DNA from: Sulfitobacter sp. JL08
GTDB taxonomy: Bacteria > Pseudomonadota > Alphaproteobacteria > Rhodobacterales > Rhodobacteraceae
Length of the DNA: 64,000 nt
NCBI RefSeq assembly: GCF_003352045.1
Contig: NZ_CP025815.1
Coordinates: 1 to 64,000 of the forward strand
Direction: 5' to 3'
Shown: positions 55,806-64,000 of the stretch, piece by piece
Layout: the number at the start of each line of letters is the position of its first letter
Position numbering within the stretch: the first letter of the stretch is position 1
Notes under the pieces: model-generated
Told to the model about the DNA's origin: nothing
What the model saw: only the letters and a program-made list of their open reading frames with translations
Database searches by the model: none
Made by a program: the position numbers and the translations under genes

Positions 55806-57412
55806 CAGACAGGTTCCTTTTTCAGGGCATTCAGGTCGGGCAGTCGGGGCGCTGCCGCAATCAGCGACTGGGTATAGGGATGTTGCGGATTTGAAAAGAC
55901 GGACGCGGTATCCCCCTGTTCGACGATTTCACCCGCTTTCATAACAAGCACCCTGTCAGTAATGTTGCGTACGACACCCAGATCGTGGCTGATGAACATA
56001 TAGCTCAGCGGATAGACGTCACACAGTGCGGCCAGCAGATCAAGGATCTGCGCCCTGACAGAAACATCCAGCGCCGAAACGGCCTCGTCAAACAGAATAA
56101 GATCGGGGCGGATGATCAGCGCGCGGGCGATTGCGATGCGCTGGCGTTGCCCGCCAGAGAATTCGTGGATGTATTTGTCGGAGTCTTCCGGGCGTAACCT
56201 GACCGCTGTTAATGCTTCGTCCACAGCATTTTGGCGTTCCTTGCCGCGTGGCGGGTTTTCCAACAGATGAAAAGGTTCGGTGATCAACCTTTCAACGCGG
56301 TGGCGCGGGTTGAAGCTGCCGTAAGGATCCTGAAACACGACCTGCATGCGCCGCCGCACATCAGAATTGGGGTTATTGCCGGAAAACACAGGCATTCCAT
56401 TCAGCAAAATCCGCCCTTCTTGCACATTTTCCAGCCCAAGGATCGCCCGCGTAAGGGTGGATTTACCGCATCCGCTTTCGCCGACCAGCCCAAGGCGTTC
56501 GCCTTTGTGCAGAGTGAAACTCACAGAATTCACTGCACGAAACACAGCCGGAGCGGCGAACAACCGCACACGTGGTAACGGATAATCGCGGCTGACCCGC
56601 TCTACCGTCAGCAACGGTTCAGGGGTGGGAGCAGTCGGCAGAACTACGTGATGACCGGACGCTTCAAACAGCATTCTGGTATAGGGATGCTGCATATTGG
56701 TTAGTAAGTAGTGGGTGTCGCCCTGTTCGACGATGCGGCCCTGACGCATCACGACGATCTTGTCCGCGATGTCGGCCACCACCGCCAGGTCATGGGTGAT
56801 TAGCAGCAACCCCATGCCGAATTCATCCACCAGTTCGCGCAGCAGTGTCAGAATTTGCGCCTGCGTGGTGACATCCAGCGCGGTGGTGGGTTCATCCGCA
56901 ATCAGCAGTCTGGGGCGCAATGCAATGGCCATCGCAATCACGACGCGCTGCCGTTGTCCGCCGCTTAACTCGTGCGGATAGCGTGACAGCGGAAACCGAT
57001 CTTCGGGCAGCCCGACACGATCCAGCATTACGCGTGCCCGCTGTCTGGCCTGTGCGCGGGGCATCGCGCCATGGATCAGAATGGTTTCCATCACCTGATC
57101 ACCGATGGTTTTCACCGGGTTCAGCGCGGTCATCGGCTCCTGAAACACCATGCCGATGTCATTGCCGCGCAATGCGCATAACTCCGGCTCGCTGACTGTT
57201 AACAGATCGCGCTGGTTCAGCAGGATTTGGCCGGAGCATTTAGTGCCTTGCGGCAGCAACTGAAGTACTGCCAGCGCAGTCATCGATTTACCCGACCCGC
57301 TTTCGCCGGTGATGGCCACGATCTGCCCGGCATCAACACGCAGGTCGATATCATGAAGAATCGGCAGGTTGTGAATGCTGGCCGACAGGTTTGATATGTT
57401 CAGCAAAGTCAT
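55805..57412 (-). CDS. fused dual ATP-binding protein of a peptide/nickel-type ABC transporter
   Basis: This 535-residue protein joins two ABC ATPases that are usually separate DppD and DppF proteins. The first half has Walker [12 protein letters not shown] and signature [14 protein letters not shown]. The second half has Walker [12 protein letters not shown] and signature [14 protein letters not shown]. Both have Walker B Asp residues ([24 protein letters not shown]). The start ATG overlaps the permease stop by ATGA, and the start of the dehydrogenase lies in its stop. Confidence 0.94.
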   Translation of the reverse strand: MTLLNISNLSASIHNLPILHDIDLRVDAGQIVAITGESGSGKSMTALAVLQLLPQGTKCSGQILLNQRDLLTVSEPELCALRGNDIGMVFQEPMTALNPVKTIGDQVMETILIHGAMPRAQARQRARVMLDRVGLPEDRFPLSRYPHELSGGQRQRVVIAMAIALRPRLLIADEPTTALDVTTQAQILTLLRELVDEFGMGLLLITHDLAVVADIADKIVVMRQGRIVEQGDTHYLLTNMQHPYTRMLFEASGHHVVLPTAPTPEPLLTVERVSRDYPLPRVRLFAAPAVFRAVNSVSFTLHKGERLGLVGESGCGKSTLTRAILGLENVQEGRILLNGMPVFSGNNPNSDVRRRMQVVFQDPYGSFNPRHRVERLITEPFHLLENPPRGKERQNAVDEALTAVRLRPEDSDKYIHEFSGGQRQRIAIARALIIRPDLILFDEAVSALDVSVRAQILDLLAALCDVYPLSYMFISHDLGVVRNITDRVLVMKAGEIVEQGDTASVFSNPQHPYTQSLIAAAPRLPDLNALKKEPV

Positions 57413-58230
57413 GACCGCGCCACCCGAATGTGCGGGTCGAGGGTATCGCGCAGCCCGTCGCCCATCAGGTTCAGCCCCAGCACCGTCAGAATGATCGCGC
57501 CACCCGGTACGAGCGCCAGATGTGGTGCAAAACTGATCATGGTTTGCGCATCGGCCAGCATCCGCCCCCAACTGGGTGTCGGGGGCTGTGCCCCCAGACC
57601 GACATAAGACAGCGCCGCCTCGGCCAGAATCCCCAAGCTGAACTGGATCGTGGATTGCACGATCAAAAGGTTCAGGATGTTGGGCAGGATATGTTCAAAT
57701 GAAATGCGCGCCGTCGATTTGCCGGCAACCCGCGCCGCCAGAATGAACTCGCGCTCCCACAGCGACAGCGCCGCCCCGCGACTGACACGCGCAAAAACGG
57801 GGATATTGAAAATCCCGATAGCGATAATGGCGTTGATGGCGCCCGGCCCGAACACAGCGGTGATCAGAATTGCAATTACCAAGCTGGGAAAGGCAAAGAC
57901 CAGATCGTTGCCGCGCATGATCACCTCGTCCAGCAACCCGCCTTTGGACGCGGCAGCCAGCAACCCCAGCGGAATGCCTGCTGCCATGCCAATGCCAACG
58001 GCCACCAGCGCAACCGCGATCGACGTGCGCGCACCCACCATGATCATCGAAAACACATCACGCCCGAAATGATCGGTGCCGAACCAGTGCGCGGCATCCG
58101 GCGCCTTCAGCTTGTTGGCGATTTCAAGCGCGGTGACGTCATAGGGCGTCCAGATAAAGGAGATTAAGGCGGCCAGTGCGAACACAGCCGACAAGGCTGC
58201 GCCCACTATCAGGTTTCGGGAACGCATCAT
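57409..58230 (-). CDS. ABC transporter permease, DppC type
   Basis: This 273-residue membrane protein has about six helices. It carries the DppC/OppC features FGTDHFGRDVFSMIMVGARTS near the N terminus and a cytoplasmic loop that would contact the ATPase near SRGAALSLWEREFILAARVAG. It overlaps the DppB-type permease start and the ATPase start by four bases each, so subunits are made in a fixed ratio. Confidence 0.93.
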   Translation of the reverse strand: MMRSRNLIVGAALSAVFALAALISFIWTPYDVTALEIANKLKAPDAAHWFGTDHFGRDVFSMIMVGARTSIAVALVAVGIGMAAGIPLGLLAAASKGGLLDEVIMRGNDLVFAFPSLVIAILITAVFGPGAINAIIAIGIFNIPVFARVSRGAALSLWEREFILAARVAGKSTARISFEHILPNILNLLIVQSTIQFSLGILAEAALSYVGLGAQPPTPSWGRMLADAQTMISFAPHLALVPGGAIILTVLGLNLMGDGLRDTLDPHIRVARS

Positions 58231-59174
58231 GTTCGCGACCTCAGCCGCGGATCGACTGCCGCATAAGCCAGATCAACCAGAAAATTGACCACGATCACCG
58301 TGAACACCAGCAACATGACAACGCTTTCCACCACAATCAGGTCGCGCTGGGAAATCGACTGGAACACAAGTCGCCCCAGTCCGGGCAGGAAGAAAACCTG
58401 TTCGATGATGATCGCGCCCGCCAGCAGGAACGAAAACTGCAAGCCGATGATCGTCAGCACCGGGATAAGCGCATTGCGCAATGCATGCCGCCACAAAGCC
58501 TGTCTTTGGCTTAGGCCCTTGGCACGCGCTGTACGCATGAAATCCTGCGAAATCGTATCCAGCAGGGACGATCGCATGACCCGCGCCAGAATTGCGGCCT
58601 GTGGTAATGCCAGTGCGATCGCGGGCAGGGTCAGCGCCTTTAATCCAGTAAACACACCCTGATCCCAGCCCGGAAAACCGCCCGCCGAAAACCAGCGCAA
58701 CTGGATGGCAAAGATCAGGACCAATATCATGGCAAACCAGAAATTCGGGATGGCAACACCCAGTTGCGTGGCCCCCATCACCGCCATATCACCCGGTCTG
58801 CCCCGGCGCGCGGCTGCGTAAATGCCCGCTGGAAACGCGATGAGGGTGGACAGTGTCAGTGCATAAATCGCCAGCGGCAGCGACACCCACAACCGGTCGC
58901 CGATCATGTCGGCGACGGGGGTGCGATAGGTATAGGATGTCCCGAAATCGCCACGCAACATGCCGCCGGTCCATTCCAGATAGCGCTGGAATTTGGGCGC
59001 ATCCAGCCCAAGCTCTGTGCGCAGGGCCGCGACTGTGTCGGGCTGTGCATTCAGGCCCAGCATAAACGCCGCCGGATCGCCGGGCGCCACTTCGATGACG
59101 GCGAATATGACGATGCTGGCCACTGTCAGGCTCAGACACAGGGACAGCAGGCGTTTGAGGCAATAGCGCAGCAT
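58227..59174 (-). CDS. ABC transporter permease, DppB type
   Basis: This 315-residue DppB/OppB-type permease has six helices, the N-terminal periplasmic loop region (RTELGLDAPKFQRYLEWTGG) and the ATPase-contacting loop DTISQDFMRTARAKGLSQRQ. ATG 59174 is used; a TTG two codons earlier exists. It follows the binding protein gene by 41 nt and overlaps the next permease. Confidence 0.93.
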   Translation of the reverse strand: MLRYCLKRLLSLCLSLTVASIVIFAVIEVAPGDPAAFMLGLNAQPDTVAALRTELGLDAPKFQRYLEWTGGMLRGDFGTSYTYRTPVADMIGDRLWVSLPLAIYALTLSTLIAFPAGIYAAARRGRPGDMAVMGATQLGVAIPNFWFAMILVLIFAIQLRWFSAGGFPGWDQGVFTGLKALTLPAIALALPQAAILARVMRSSLLDTISQDFMRTARAKGLSQRQALWRHALRNALIPVLTIIGLQFSFLLAGAIIIEQVFFLPGLGRLVFQSISQRDLIVVESVVMLLVFTVIVVNFLVDLAYAAVDPRLRSRT

Positions 59175-59215
59175 GATCAAACGCTAGCCTTGGTTTCTGT
59201 GCGGGTCCAGTGCGC

Positions 59216-60691
59216 CTAGTCTGCCCAGCTTACCGCTGTCAGGTCGGTGGCTTGTGTCGGAGCGTTGGCCCACAAACCCTGCACTCCGGCCTTGGCCACA
59301 GTCAGTTGCGCTAGCTGGAACAGATAGCCGTTCACATGATCCGCCGCGATCCTGCGTTGCGCATCCTGCATCAGGGCCATGCGTTTTTCAGGGTCTGTGG
59401 TGCGGTTCAGCTCTGCCATGACCGCCTGAAAATCTGTGCTGTCATATTGAAAGTAATAGTCCGGATTGGCGTATATCCCGATATCCATCGGTTCCGTATG
59501 GCTGACAATTGTCAGCCCGAAATCCTTGCCGCGAAACACCGTTTCCAGCCACTGCGCCCATTCGACATTGATGATCTGCGCCCTGATCCCGACCTGCGCC
59601 AATTGTGCTGCGATAATTTCACCGCCGCGTCGCGCATAAGACGGGGGCGGCAAATGCAATGTGGTTTCAAAACCGTCGGTAAAACCGGCCTCGGCCAGCA
59701 GCGCGCGGGCCTGATCGGGGTCATATGCGCTGTCCGCGGTCAGATCGACATAGGCGGGATGATGCGGCGCGAAATGGGTGCCGATCGGCGTGCCATAGCC
59801 AAACATCGCCCCGTCGATAATGGCCTGCCGGTCAATTGCATGCGACAGGGCGGCACGCACTTGCGGATTATCAAATGGCGGCGTCTTGTTGTTCGTGGAC
59901 AGGATGGTTTCCCCTTCTGTCGATCCGACCAGAACCTGAAACCGCGGATCGGCTTCGAACTGAGGCAGGTTTTCGGGTGCGGGAAACCCGGTGAACACAT
60001 CCACATCTTCGGCCATCATGGCGGCAAAGGCGGCTGTTGGATCACTGATGAACTTGAAGGTTGCAGTTTCCAGCAGGGCGGGCGTGCCCCAGTAATCGGG
60101 ATTGCGGGCGATATCGATCTTGTCCCCCTGCACCCAGTTCACGAACTTGAAGGCACCGGTGCCAACTGGGGCGGTCTTGATGGTTTCAATGCTTTCGGGT
60201 GCGACGATCACGGCATCGCCCCAAGCAAGGTTGAACAGCATGCTGCCGTTGGGTTCACCCAGTGACAGTTGCACCGTCAAAGGATCCAGAACCGTGACAT
60301 CCCTGATGCCTGCATAAAGCGCCTTTTGCGCATTTGTACTGTCTTCGGCGCGTGCACGATCCAGCGAGAATTTTACATCTTCCGCGTCCATCACAGTGCC
60401 ATCATGGAACGTCACGCCATCCCGTAGCTTGAATGTATAAGTCAAACCGTCTTCTGAAATCTCCCAGCTTTCCGCCAGACCGGGCACCACAGACCCGTCT
60501 GCCATAAAACGGGTCAACCCCTCGAACACATTCGAATAAAGAACGGAATCAATCGCCCCCGCCGCCGCGCTTGTCGGGTCCAGATGGGGCGGTTCCAGTT
60601 GCATTGCCACAGTGATATTTGTCTGGGCCTGCGCACCGAAACCCGCAGCCAGAAAGACAGCGGCAGCCAGACTTGTTCTTGTTATCGACAT
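59216..60691 (-). CDS. ABC transporter substrate-binding protein, family 5 (dipeptide/nickel type)
   Basis: This 491-residue periplasmic binding protein begins with a signal peptide ([16 protein letters not shown]) and shows family 5 blocks: [50 protein letters not shown] (near residue 85) and [14 protein letters not shown]. It begins the operon that continues with two permeases, a fused ATPase and an aldehyde dehydrogenase. The ligand may be a peptide, an opine or another organic compound. Confidence 0.93.
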   Translation of the reverse strand: MSITRTSLAAAVFLAAGFGAQAQTNITVAMQLEPPHLDPTSAAAGAIDSVLYSNVFEGLTRFMADGSVVPGLAESWEISEDGLTYTFKLRDGVTFHDGTVMDAEDVKFSLDRARAEDSTNAQKALYAGIRDVTVLDPLTVQLSLGEPNGSMLFNLAWGDAVIVAPESIETIKTAPVGTGAFKFVNWVQGDKIDIARNPDYWGTPALLETATFKFISDPTAAFAAMMAEDVDVFTGFPAPENLPQFEADPRFQVLVGSTEGETILSTNNKTPPFDNPQVRAALSHAIDRQAIIDGAMFGYGTPIGTHFAPHHPAYVDLTADSAYDPDQARALLAEAGFTDGFETTLHLPPPSYARRGGEIIAAQLAQVGIRAQIINVEWAQWLETVFRGKDFGLTIVSHTEPMDIGIYANPDYYFQYDSTDFQAVMAELNRTTDPEKRMALMQDAQRRIAADHVNGYLFQLAQLTVAKAGVQGLWANAPTQATDLTAVSWAD

Positions 60692-60861
60692 TTGTGTTCT
60701 CCCGTCCGATGGAACGGCGCAACAGGATGTGGCCCGATCCCTGTGCGAACTCTTCCAACAAAAACGCAGGCAATCAAGGCTGTTGCCGTGCCCTTTACGC
60801 TAGATTTTCGTGCACTGCGTTGGTATTTCCCGCACAAAGCTGGTCGGGAAAGGGCCTGAAG

Positions 60862-61701
60862 ATGAGCGCGACCGCGAAAAAAAAGGCCCTGATGCCGCAG
60901 GATATCCGTGCCCGAAAAGGTGGCGTTCCGATTGTCAGTCTGACGGCATACACCACCCCGATGGCACAAATGATGGATGCGCATTGTGATTTTGTGCTGG
61001 TCGGTGACAGCGTCGGCATGGTGTTGCACGGATTGCCGTCAACGCTGGGCGTCACCATGGACATGATGATCCTGCACGGGCAGGCTGTCGCGCGCGGATT
61101 GTCTCGTGCAATGATGGTGATCGACATGCCATTCGGCAGTTACGAACAATCCCCACAGCAGGGTTTTGCCAACGCTGCGCGTCTGATGGCAGAAACCGGT
61201 GCCGGCGCGGTCAAGCTTGAGGGTGGGCGCCACATGGCCGATACCATCGCCTTTCTGGTGGCGCGCGGTATTCCGGTGATGGCCCATATTGGCCTGACCC
61301 CCCAGTCGATCAATACGCTGGGCGGGTATACGGTACAGGGCCGTGATGCCGGCGCGCAGGCGGTTACAGAGGATGCAAAAGCCGTGGCGCAAGCAGGCGC
61401 TTTTGCTGTCGTTCTGGAAAAGGTGCCGGAAAAGCTGGCCGATGCCATCACCGCGCAGGTTGATATTCCAACAATCGGAATCGGGGCATCCGCAGGCTGT
61501 GACGGGCAAATACTGGTCGTGGACGACATGCTGGGCCTGTTCACGGCGTTCAAGGCGAAATTTGTGAAACGCTACGCCGATCTGGGCGATGCTGCCGAAG
61601 CGGCGATAGCGCAATACGCCAAAGAGGTCCGCGCCCGCAGCTTTCCGGCTGCCGAGCATGTGTTTGCCAATACATCACCCGCACAAAAGGACAGGAAATG
61701 A
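60862..61701 (+). CDS. panB: 3-methyl-2-oxobutanoate hydroxymethyltransferase
   Basis: PanB makes ketopantoate, the first step to pantothenate and coenzyme A. The 279-residue TIM-barrel enzyme has metal-binding Asp residues in [13 protein letters not shown] and [10 protein letters not shown] (near residue 88), and the substrate loop VKLEGG. The start ATG 60862 has GAAAGGGCC upstream; the open frame extends to 60619. The stop overlaps panC by ATGA. Confidence 0.96.
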   Translation: MSATAKKKALMPQDIRARKGGVPIVSLTAYTTPMAQMMDAHCDFVLVGDSVGMVLHGLPSTLGVTMDMMILHGQAVARGLSRAMMVIDMPFGSYEQSPQQGFANAARLMAETGAGAVKLEGGRHMADTIAFLVARGIPVMAHIGLTPQSINTLGGYTVQGRDAGAQAVTEDAKAVAQAGAFAVVLEKVPEKLADAITAQVDIPTIGIGASAGCDGQILVVDDMLGLFTAFKAKFVKRYADLGDAAEAAIAQYAKEVRARSFPAAEHVFANTSPAQKDRK

Positions 61702-62552
61702 CCACGCCGATCCTGCGTACCCTGACCGAACTGCGTGCAGCTACGGCCCGGTGGCGCCGCGCCGGTGAAACCATTGGCGTTGTGCCTACAATGGGCGCGC
61801 TGCATGACGGCCACCTGAGCCTGGTGGCCGCCGCCAAGAAAACCTGTGACAGGGTCATAGTCACGATTTTTGTAAACCCCAAGCAGTTCAACGCAGCGTC
61901 CGATCTGGACAATTATCCCCGTACCGAAGTGGAAGACGCGCGCAAACTGGAACGTTTTCAGGTGGACGCATTGTATGTGCCAAGCGTTGACCAGATTTAC
62001 CCCGAAGGGTTCGTTACCAATGTATCGGTGGGCGGGATGACAGATGTGCTGTGCGGCGCGCATCGTGCGGGGCATTTCGACGGTGTCGCCACGGTCGTGA
62101 CCAAGCTGTTTCTGCAAAGCTCGGCGGATCGGGCGTTCTTTGGCGAAAAGGACTATCAGCAACTGCAGGTCGTGCGCCGTCTGGCCCGTGATCTGGACAT
62201 TCCGGTCGAGGTGGTGGGATGCCCGACAATCCGGGAGGTGGACGGGTTGGCCATGTCGTCGCGCAATCTGCTGCTGTCGGACCGTGCCCGCGTCAAGGCG
62301 GCGCGCCTGCACGAGGTGATGATGAATGTCGCCGAACACCTTGCCCGCGGCGACGCGTTCGCGCCGCTTCAAGCAGATGCGATAGAACGATTGAACAAGG
62401 CCGACTTTGGCGAGATTGACTATTTCGAACTTCGGCGCTGTGACAATCTCGGCCTGTTGACCCACGCAACCGCGCCTGCGCGCCTGTTTGCGGCCGCGTG
62501 GCTGGCGGGTGTGCGTCTGATCGACAATATCGATGTTCCCGTCGCGCGCTGA
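61698..62552 (+). CDS. panC: pantothenate synthetase
   Basis: PanC condenses pantoate with beta-alanine using ATP. The 284-residue product has the HIGH-like [14 protein letters not shown], the FGEKDYQQL loop and the KMSKS-like MSSRN. It overlaps panB by four bases, so the two enzymes are made together. panD is not in the window. Confidence 0.96.
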   Translation: MTTPILRTLTELRAATARWRRAGETIGVVPTMGALHDGHLSLVAAAKKTCDRVIVTIFVNPKQFNAASDLDNYPRTEVEDARKLERFQVDALYVPSVDQIYPEGFVTNVSVGGMTDVLCGAHRAGHFDGVATVVTKLFLQSSADRAFFGEKDYQQLQVVRRLARDLDIPVEVVGCPTIREVDGLAMSSRNLLLSDRARVKAARLHEVMMNVAEHLARGDAFAPLQADAIERLNKADFGEIDYFELRRCDNLGLLTHATAPARLFAAAWLAGVRLIDNIDVPVAR

Positions 62553-62555
62553 GCG

Positions 62556-63839
62556 CTATCGCACCAACAGACTAACCAGACTGTGTGCCATCACCTTGGC
62601 GCTGTCGATCATGTCATCGACCCCAATGTATTCGTCGGGTTTGTGCGCCAGTTCCAGAATCCCGGGACCATAGGCAATGCAGTTCTTCAGCTTGCCGATC
62701 CGGTCGATATGCTTTTGATCATAGGTGCCGGGGCTGGCCACATACTTTGGCATTTTGCCCATCACATCGTGAATCGCAGCGGCAACGGTTGCCACGACCG
62801 GCGCGTCGCGGTCTGTCATTGATGGCAGAACCGAATTCAGCTCGGTCAGCTCAAAATCGAAATCGGCGCGCGTGGCCCGCAATCCCTCCAGCAGGGCAGT
62901 AACCTCGGCACGAACCTGATCCAGCGGTTCTTCGACCAGAAACCGCCGATCGATCACGATGCGGCAACTGTCGGGCACGCAATGGGCGGGCAATCCGGTA
63001 AAATCCGCGTCCTGTTCCTTTTGCCCGCCGTGAATGGAATTGATGTTCATGGTCGACTGGCGCGCACCATCGGGCACCACAGGCATTTCGGTACGCCGCG
63101 ACGCCATCGCCGGAAAAAGTTTGTCTTCGAATTCACGCAGAACCGCCCCCATGTGCCGCACCGCGCAATCGCCCAGAAACGGCATGGAGCCATGCGCTAT
63201 CTCGCCCTTGGTTTCAATTTCAGCCCACCAGCCACCGCGATGCCCCAGACAGATGCGATCCTTGTTCAGTGGTTCGGGGATGATCACGTGCTGCACCCGG
63301 TCGGGGTTGAAAAAACCCTGTTCCGCCAGATAGGCGACACCTCCGTACCCGCCTGATTCTTCGTCCGCCGTGCCTGAAATCTCGATCGCGCCGCAAAAAT
63401 CGGTATGCAGTTCCAGAAACGCTTCGGCTGCGATTATGGACGCGGCCAGCCCGCCTTTCATGTCACAGGCACCACGCCCGTAAATCCTGCCATCAACCAG
63501 ATCACCGCCGAACGGGTCCATGCTCCAGCCGTGGCCGACTTCGACCACGTCTGTATGACTGTTGAAATGCACACACTCGCCCTGTTGCGTGCCATCGCGC
63601 CGCGCAACGATGTTCCAGCGCGGATAGCGGGTGCTGTCACCGGGTGTGCCGGAGGCGCGGATCAGTTGGATTTCAAAGCCCGATGCAGACAATCGCCTGT
63701 CGAGATAATCGCAGATCGCGCGATAGTTTTCACCCGGCGGATTGAGCGTCGGGATGCGGATCAGATCCTGTGTCAGCGCGATCAGGTCATCGCGCCTGGC
63801 GTCAATCCGGTCGAACAGGGAAGGGCGGGGGTCAGGCAT
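62556..63839 (-). CDS. M20 family metallopeptidase (ArgE/DapE type)
   Basis: This 427-residue M20 peptidase or deacylase belongs to the acetylornithine deacetylase/succinyl-diaminopimelate desuccinylase group. Metal ligands are seen in FNSHTDVVEVG (His, Asp), RGACDMKGGLAAS and the catalytic Glu pair GTADEESGGYGG. The C-terminal His lies in SPGTYDQKHIDR. It is not evidently DapE or ArgE, and sits beside panC, three bases from its stop. The substrate is unknown. Confidence 0.88.
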   Translation of the reverse strand: MPDPRPSLFDRIDARRDDLIALTQDLIRIPTLNPPGENYRAICDYLDRRLSASGFEIQLIRASGTPGDSTRYPRWNIVARRDGTQQGECVHFNSHTDVVEVGHGWSMDPFGGDLVDGRIYGRGACDMKGGLAASIIAAEAFLELHTDFCGAIEISGTADEESGGYGGVAYLAEQGFFNPDRVQHVIIPEPLNKDRICLGHRGGWWAEIETKGEIAHGSMPFLGDCAVRHMGAVLREFEDKLFPAMASRRTEMPVVPDGARQSTMNINSIHGGQKEQDADFTGLPAHCVPDSCRIVIDRRFLVEEPLDQVRAEVTALLEGLRATRADFDFELTELNSVLPSMTDRDAPVVATVAAAIHDVMGKMPKYVASPGTYDQKHIDRIGKLKNCIAYGPGILELAHKPDEYIGVDDMIDSAKVMAHSLVSLLVR

Positions 63840-63934
63840 GCGGCCAGTGTTGGTCAGGCAGGCGCATATGGCAAGCGCTTTGGCATATCTGCCAGTGTCG
63901 GTATTTGAGTATTTCCGGACAAATGAAGGGTCAG

Positions 63935-64000
63935 TCAGGACCAGTGCGCCAGAACCGCGTTCACGCTGGTCTGTCCGGCATCGCCATGTGTGGGCAGATC
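63935..64000 (-). CDS. 3' end of a further gene (cut by the window edge)
   Basis: On the minus strand a frame open from the window edge ends in TGA at 63935. The last residues read DLPTHGDAGQTSVNAVLAHW and Ser. Codon use resembles neighbours, so I take it as the C terminus of a real protein. Too little is present to name it. Confidence 0.5.
   Translation of the reverse strand, partial: DLPTHGDAGQTSVNAVLAHWS

Overview
The window reads as chromosomal DNA of an alphaproteobacterium, most likely a marine Roseobacter-group member of the Rhodobacterales. This rests on gene content and protein character: dnaA-dnaN-recF-gyrB in a row, DUF2794, DUF1285, DUF4159/DUF58/MoxR, UMF1-type MFS, YghU and a PhzS-like flavoprotein, with moderately high GC and many ATGA/GTGA start-stop overlaps. 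Species cannot be fixed from the sequence alone. Base 1 is the ATG of dnaA, so the assembly was probably rotated to this point. I see no cluster of DnaA boxes, rRNA, tRNA, insertion sequence, prophage or CRISPR array. The gene arrangement is dense and almost every base is explained by core or ordinary accessory genes.

Layout. 1-6.5 kb: replication genes dnaA, dnaN, recF and gyrB, with a good gyrB promoter and a gyrB terminator. 6.6-12.1 kb: an MFS carrier, trhO (tRNA U34 hydroxylation), the NAD salvage pair pncA/pncB with a small cupin between them, and a DMT exporter. 12.2-16.8 kb, minus strand: a UMF1 carrier, mepA, a phytase-like esterase and the queuosine-precursor transporter yhhQ form an overlapping or close series. 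A very short unassigned mini-gene and the ribosome-rescue factor arfB follow. 16.9-22.4 kb: yggT, recQ and yaaA, facing a cytosolic hybrid histidine kinase. 22.5-29.1 kb: a four-gene MoxR-DUF58-DUF4159-membrane protein operon. 29.2-39.5 kb: DUF1285, a DMT exporter, hydroxypyruvate isomerase, polA, a 59-residue zinc-finger protein, a NylA-like amidase, DUF2794, an NlpC/P60 hydrolase, a leucyl aminopeptidase and an HPt-like helical protein. 39.6-41.7 kb: beta-carbonic anhydrase, SbtA bicarbonate permease and a PII-like protein. 41.7-53.3 kb: asd, an MFS carrier, a DUF3095 cyclase-like protein, and a long minus-strand run SDR, cupin, NylC-like P1 peptidase, idi, PhzS-like monooxygenase, glpD, glpK and an HpaI-type aldolase. 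53.4-64 kb: yghU, a five-gene peptide-type ABC transporter/aldehyde dehydrogenase operon, panBC, an M20 peptidase and the 3' end of a further gene.

The most unusual signal is the mini-gene at about 12.69-12.90 kb on the minus strand. It has 15 nt of perfect complementarity to the 3' end of 16S rRNA, an 18-codon ORF at correct spacing, an upstream segment able to pair with that Shine-Dalgarno sequence, and a strong intrinsic terminator. It looks like a translated small RNA or regulatory peptide gene and I cannot assign it to a known family. Second in interest are the carbonic anhydrase-SbtA-PII-like cassette, a bicarbonate-uptake module in an organism with no carbon-fixation genes in view, and an HPt-like protein that lacks the expected phospho-accepting histidine.
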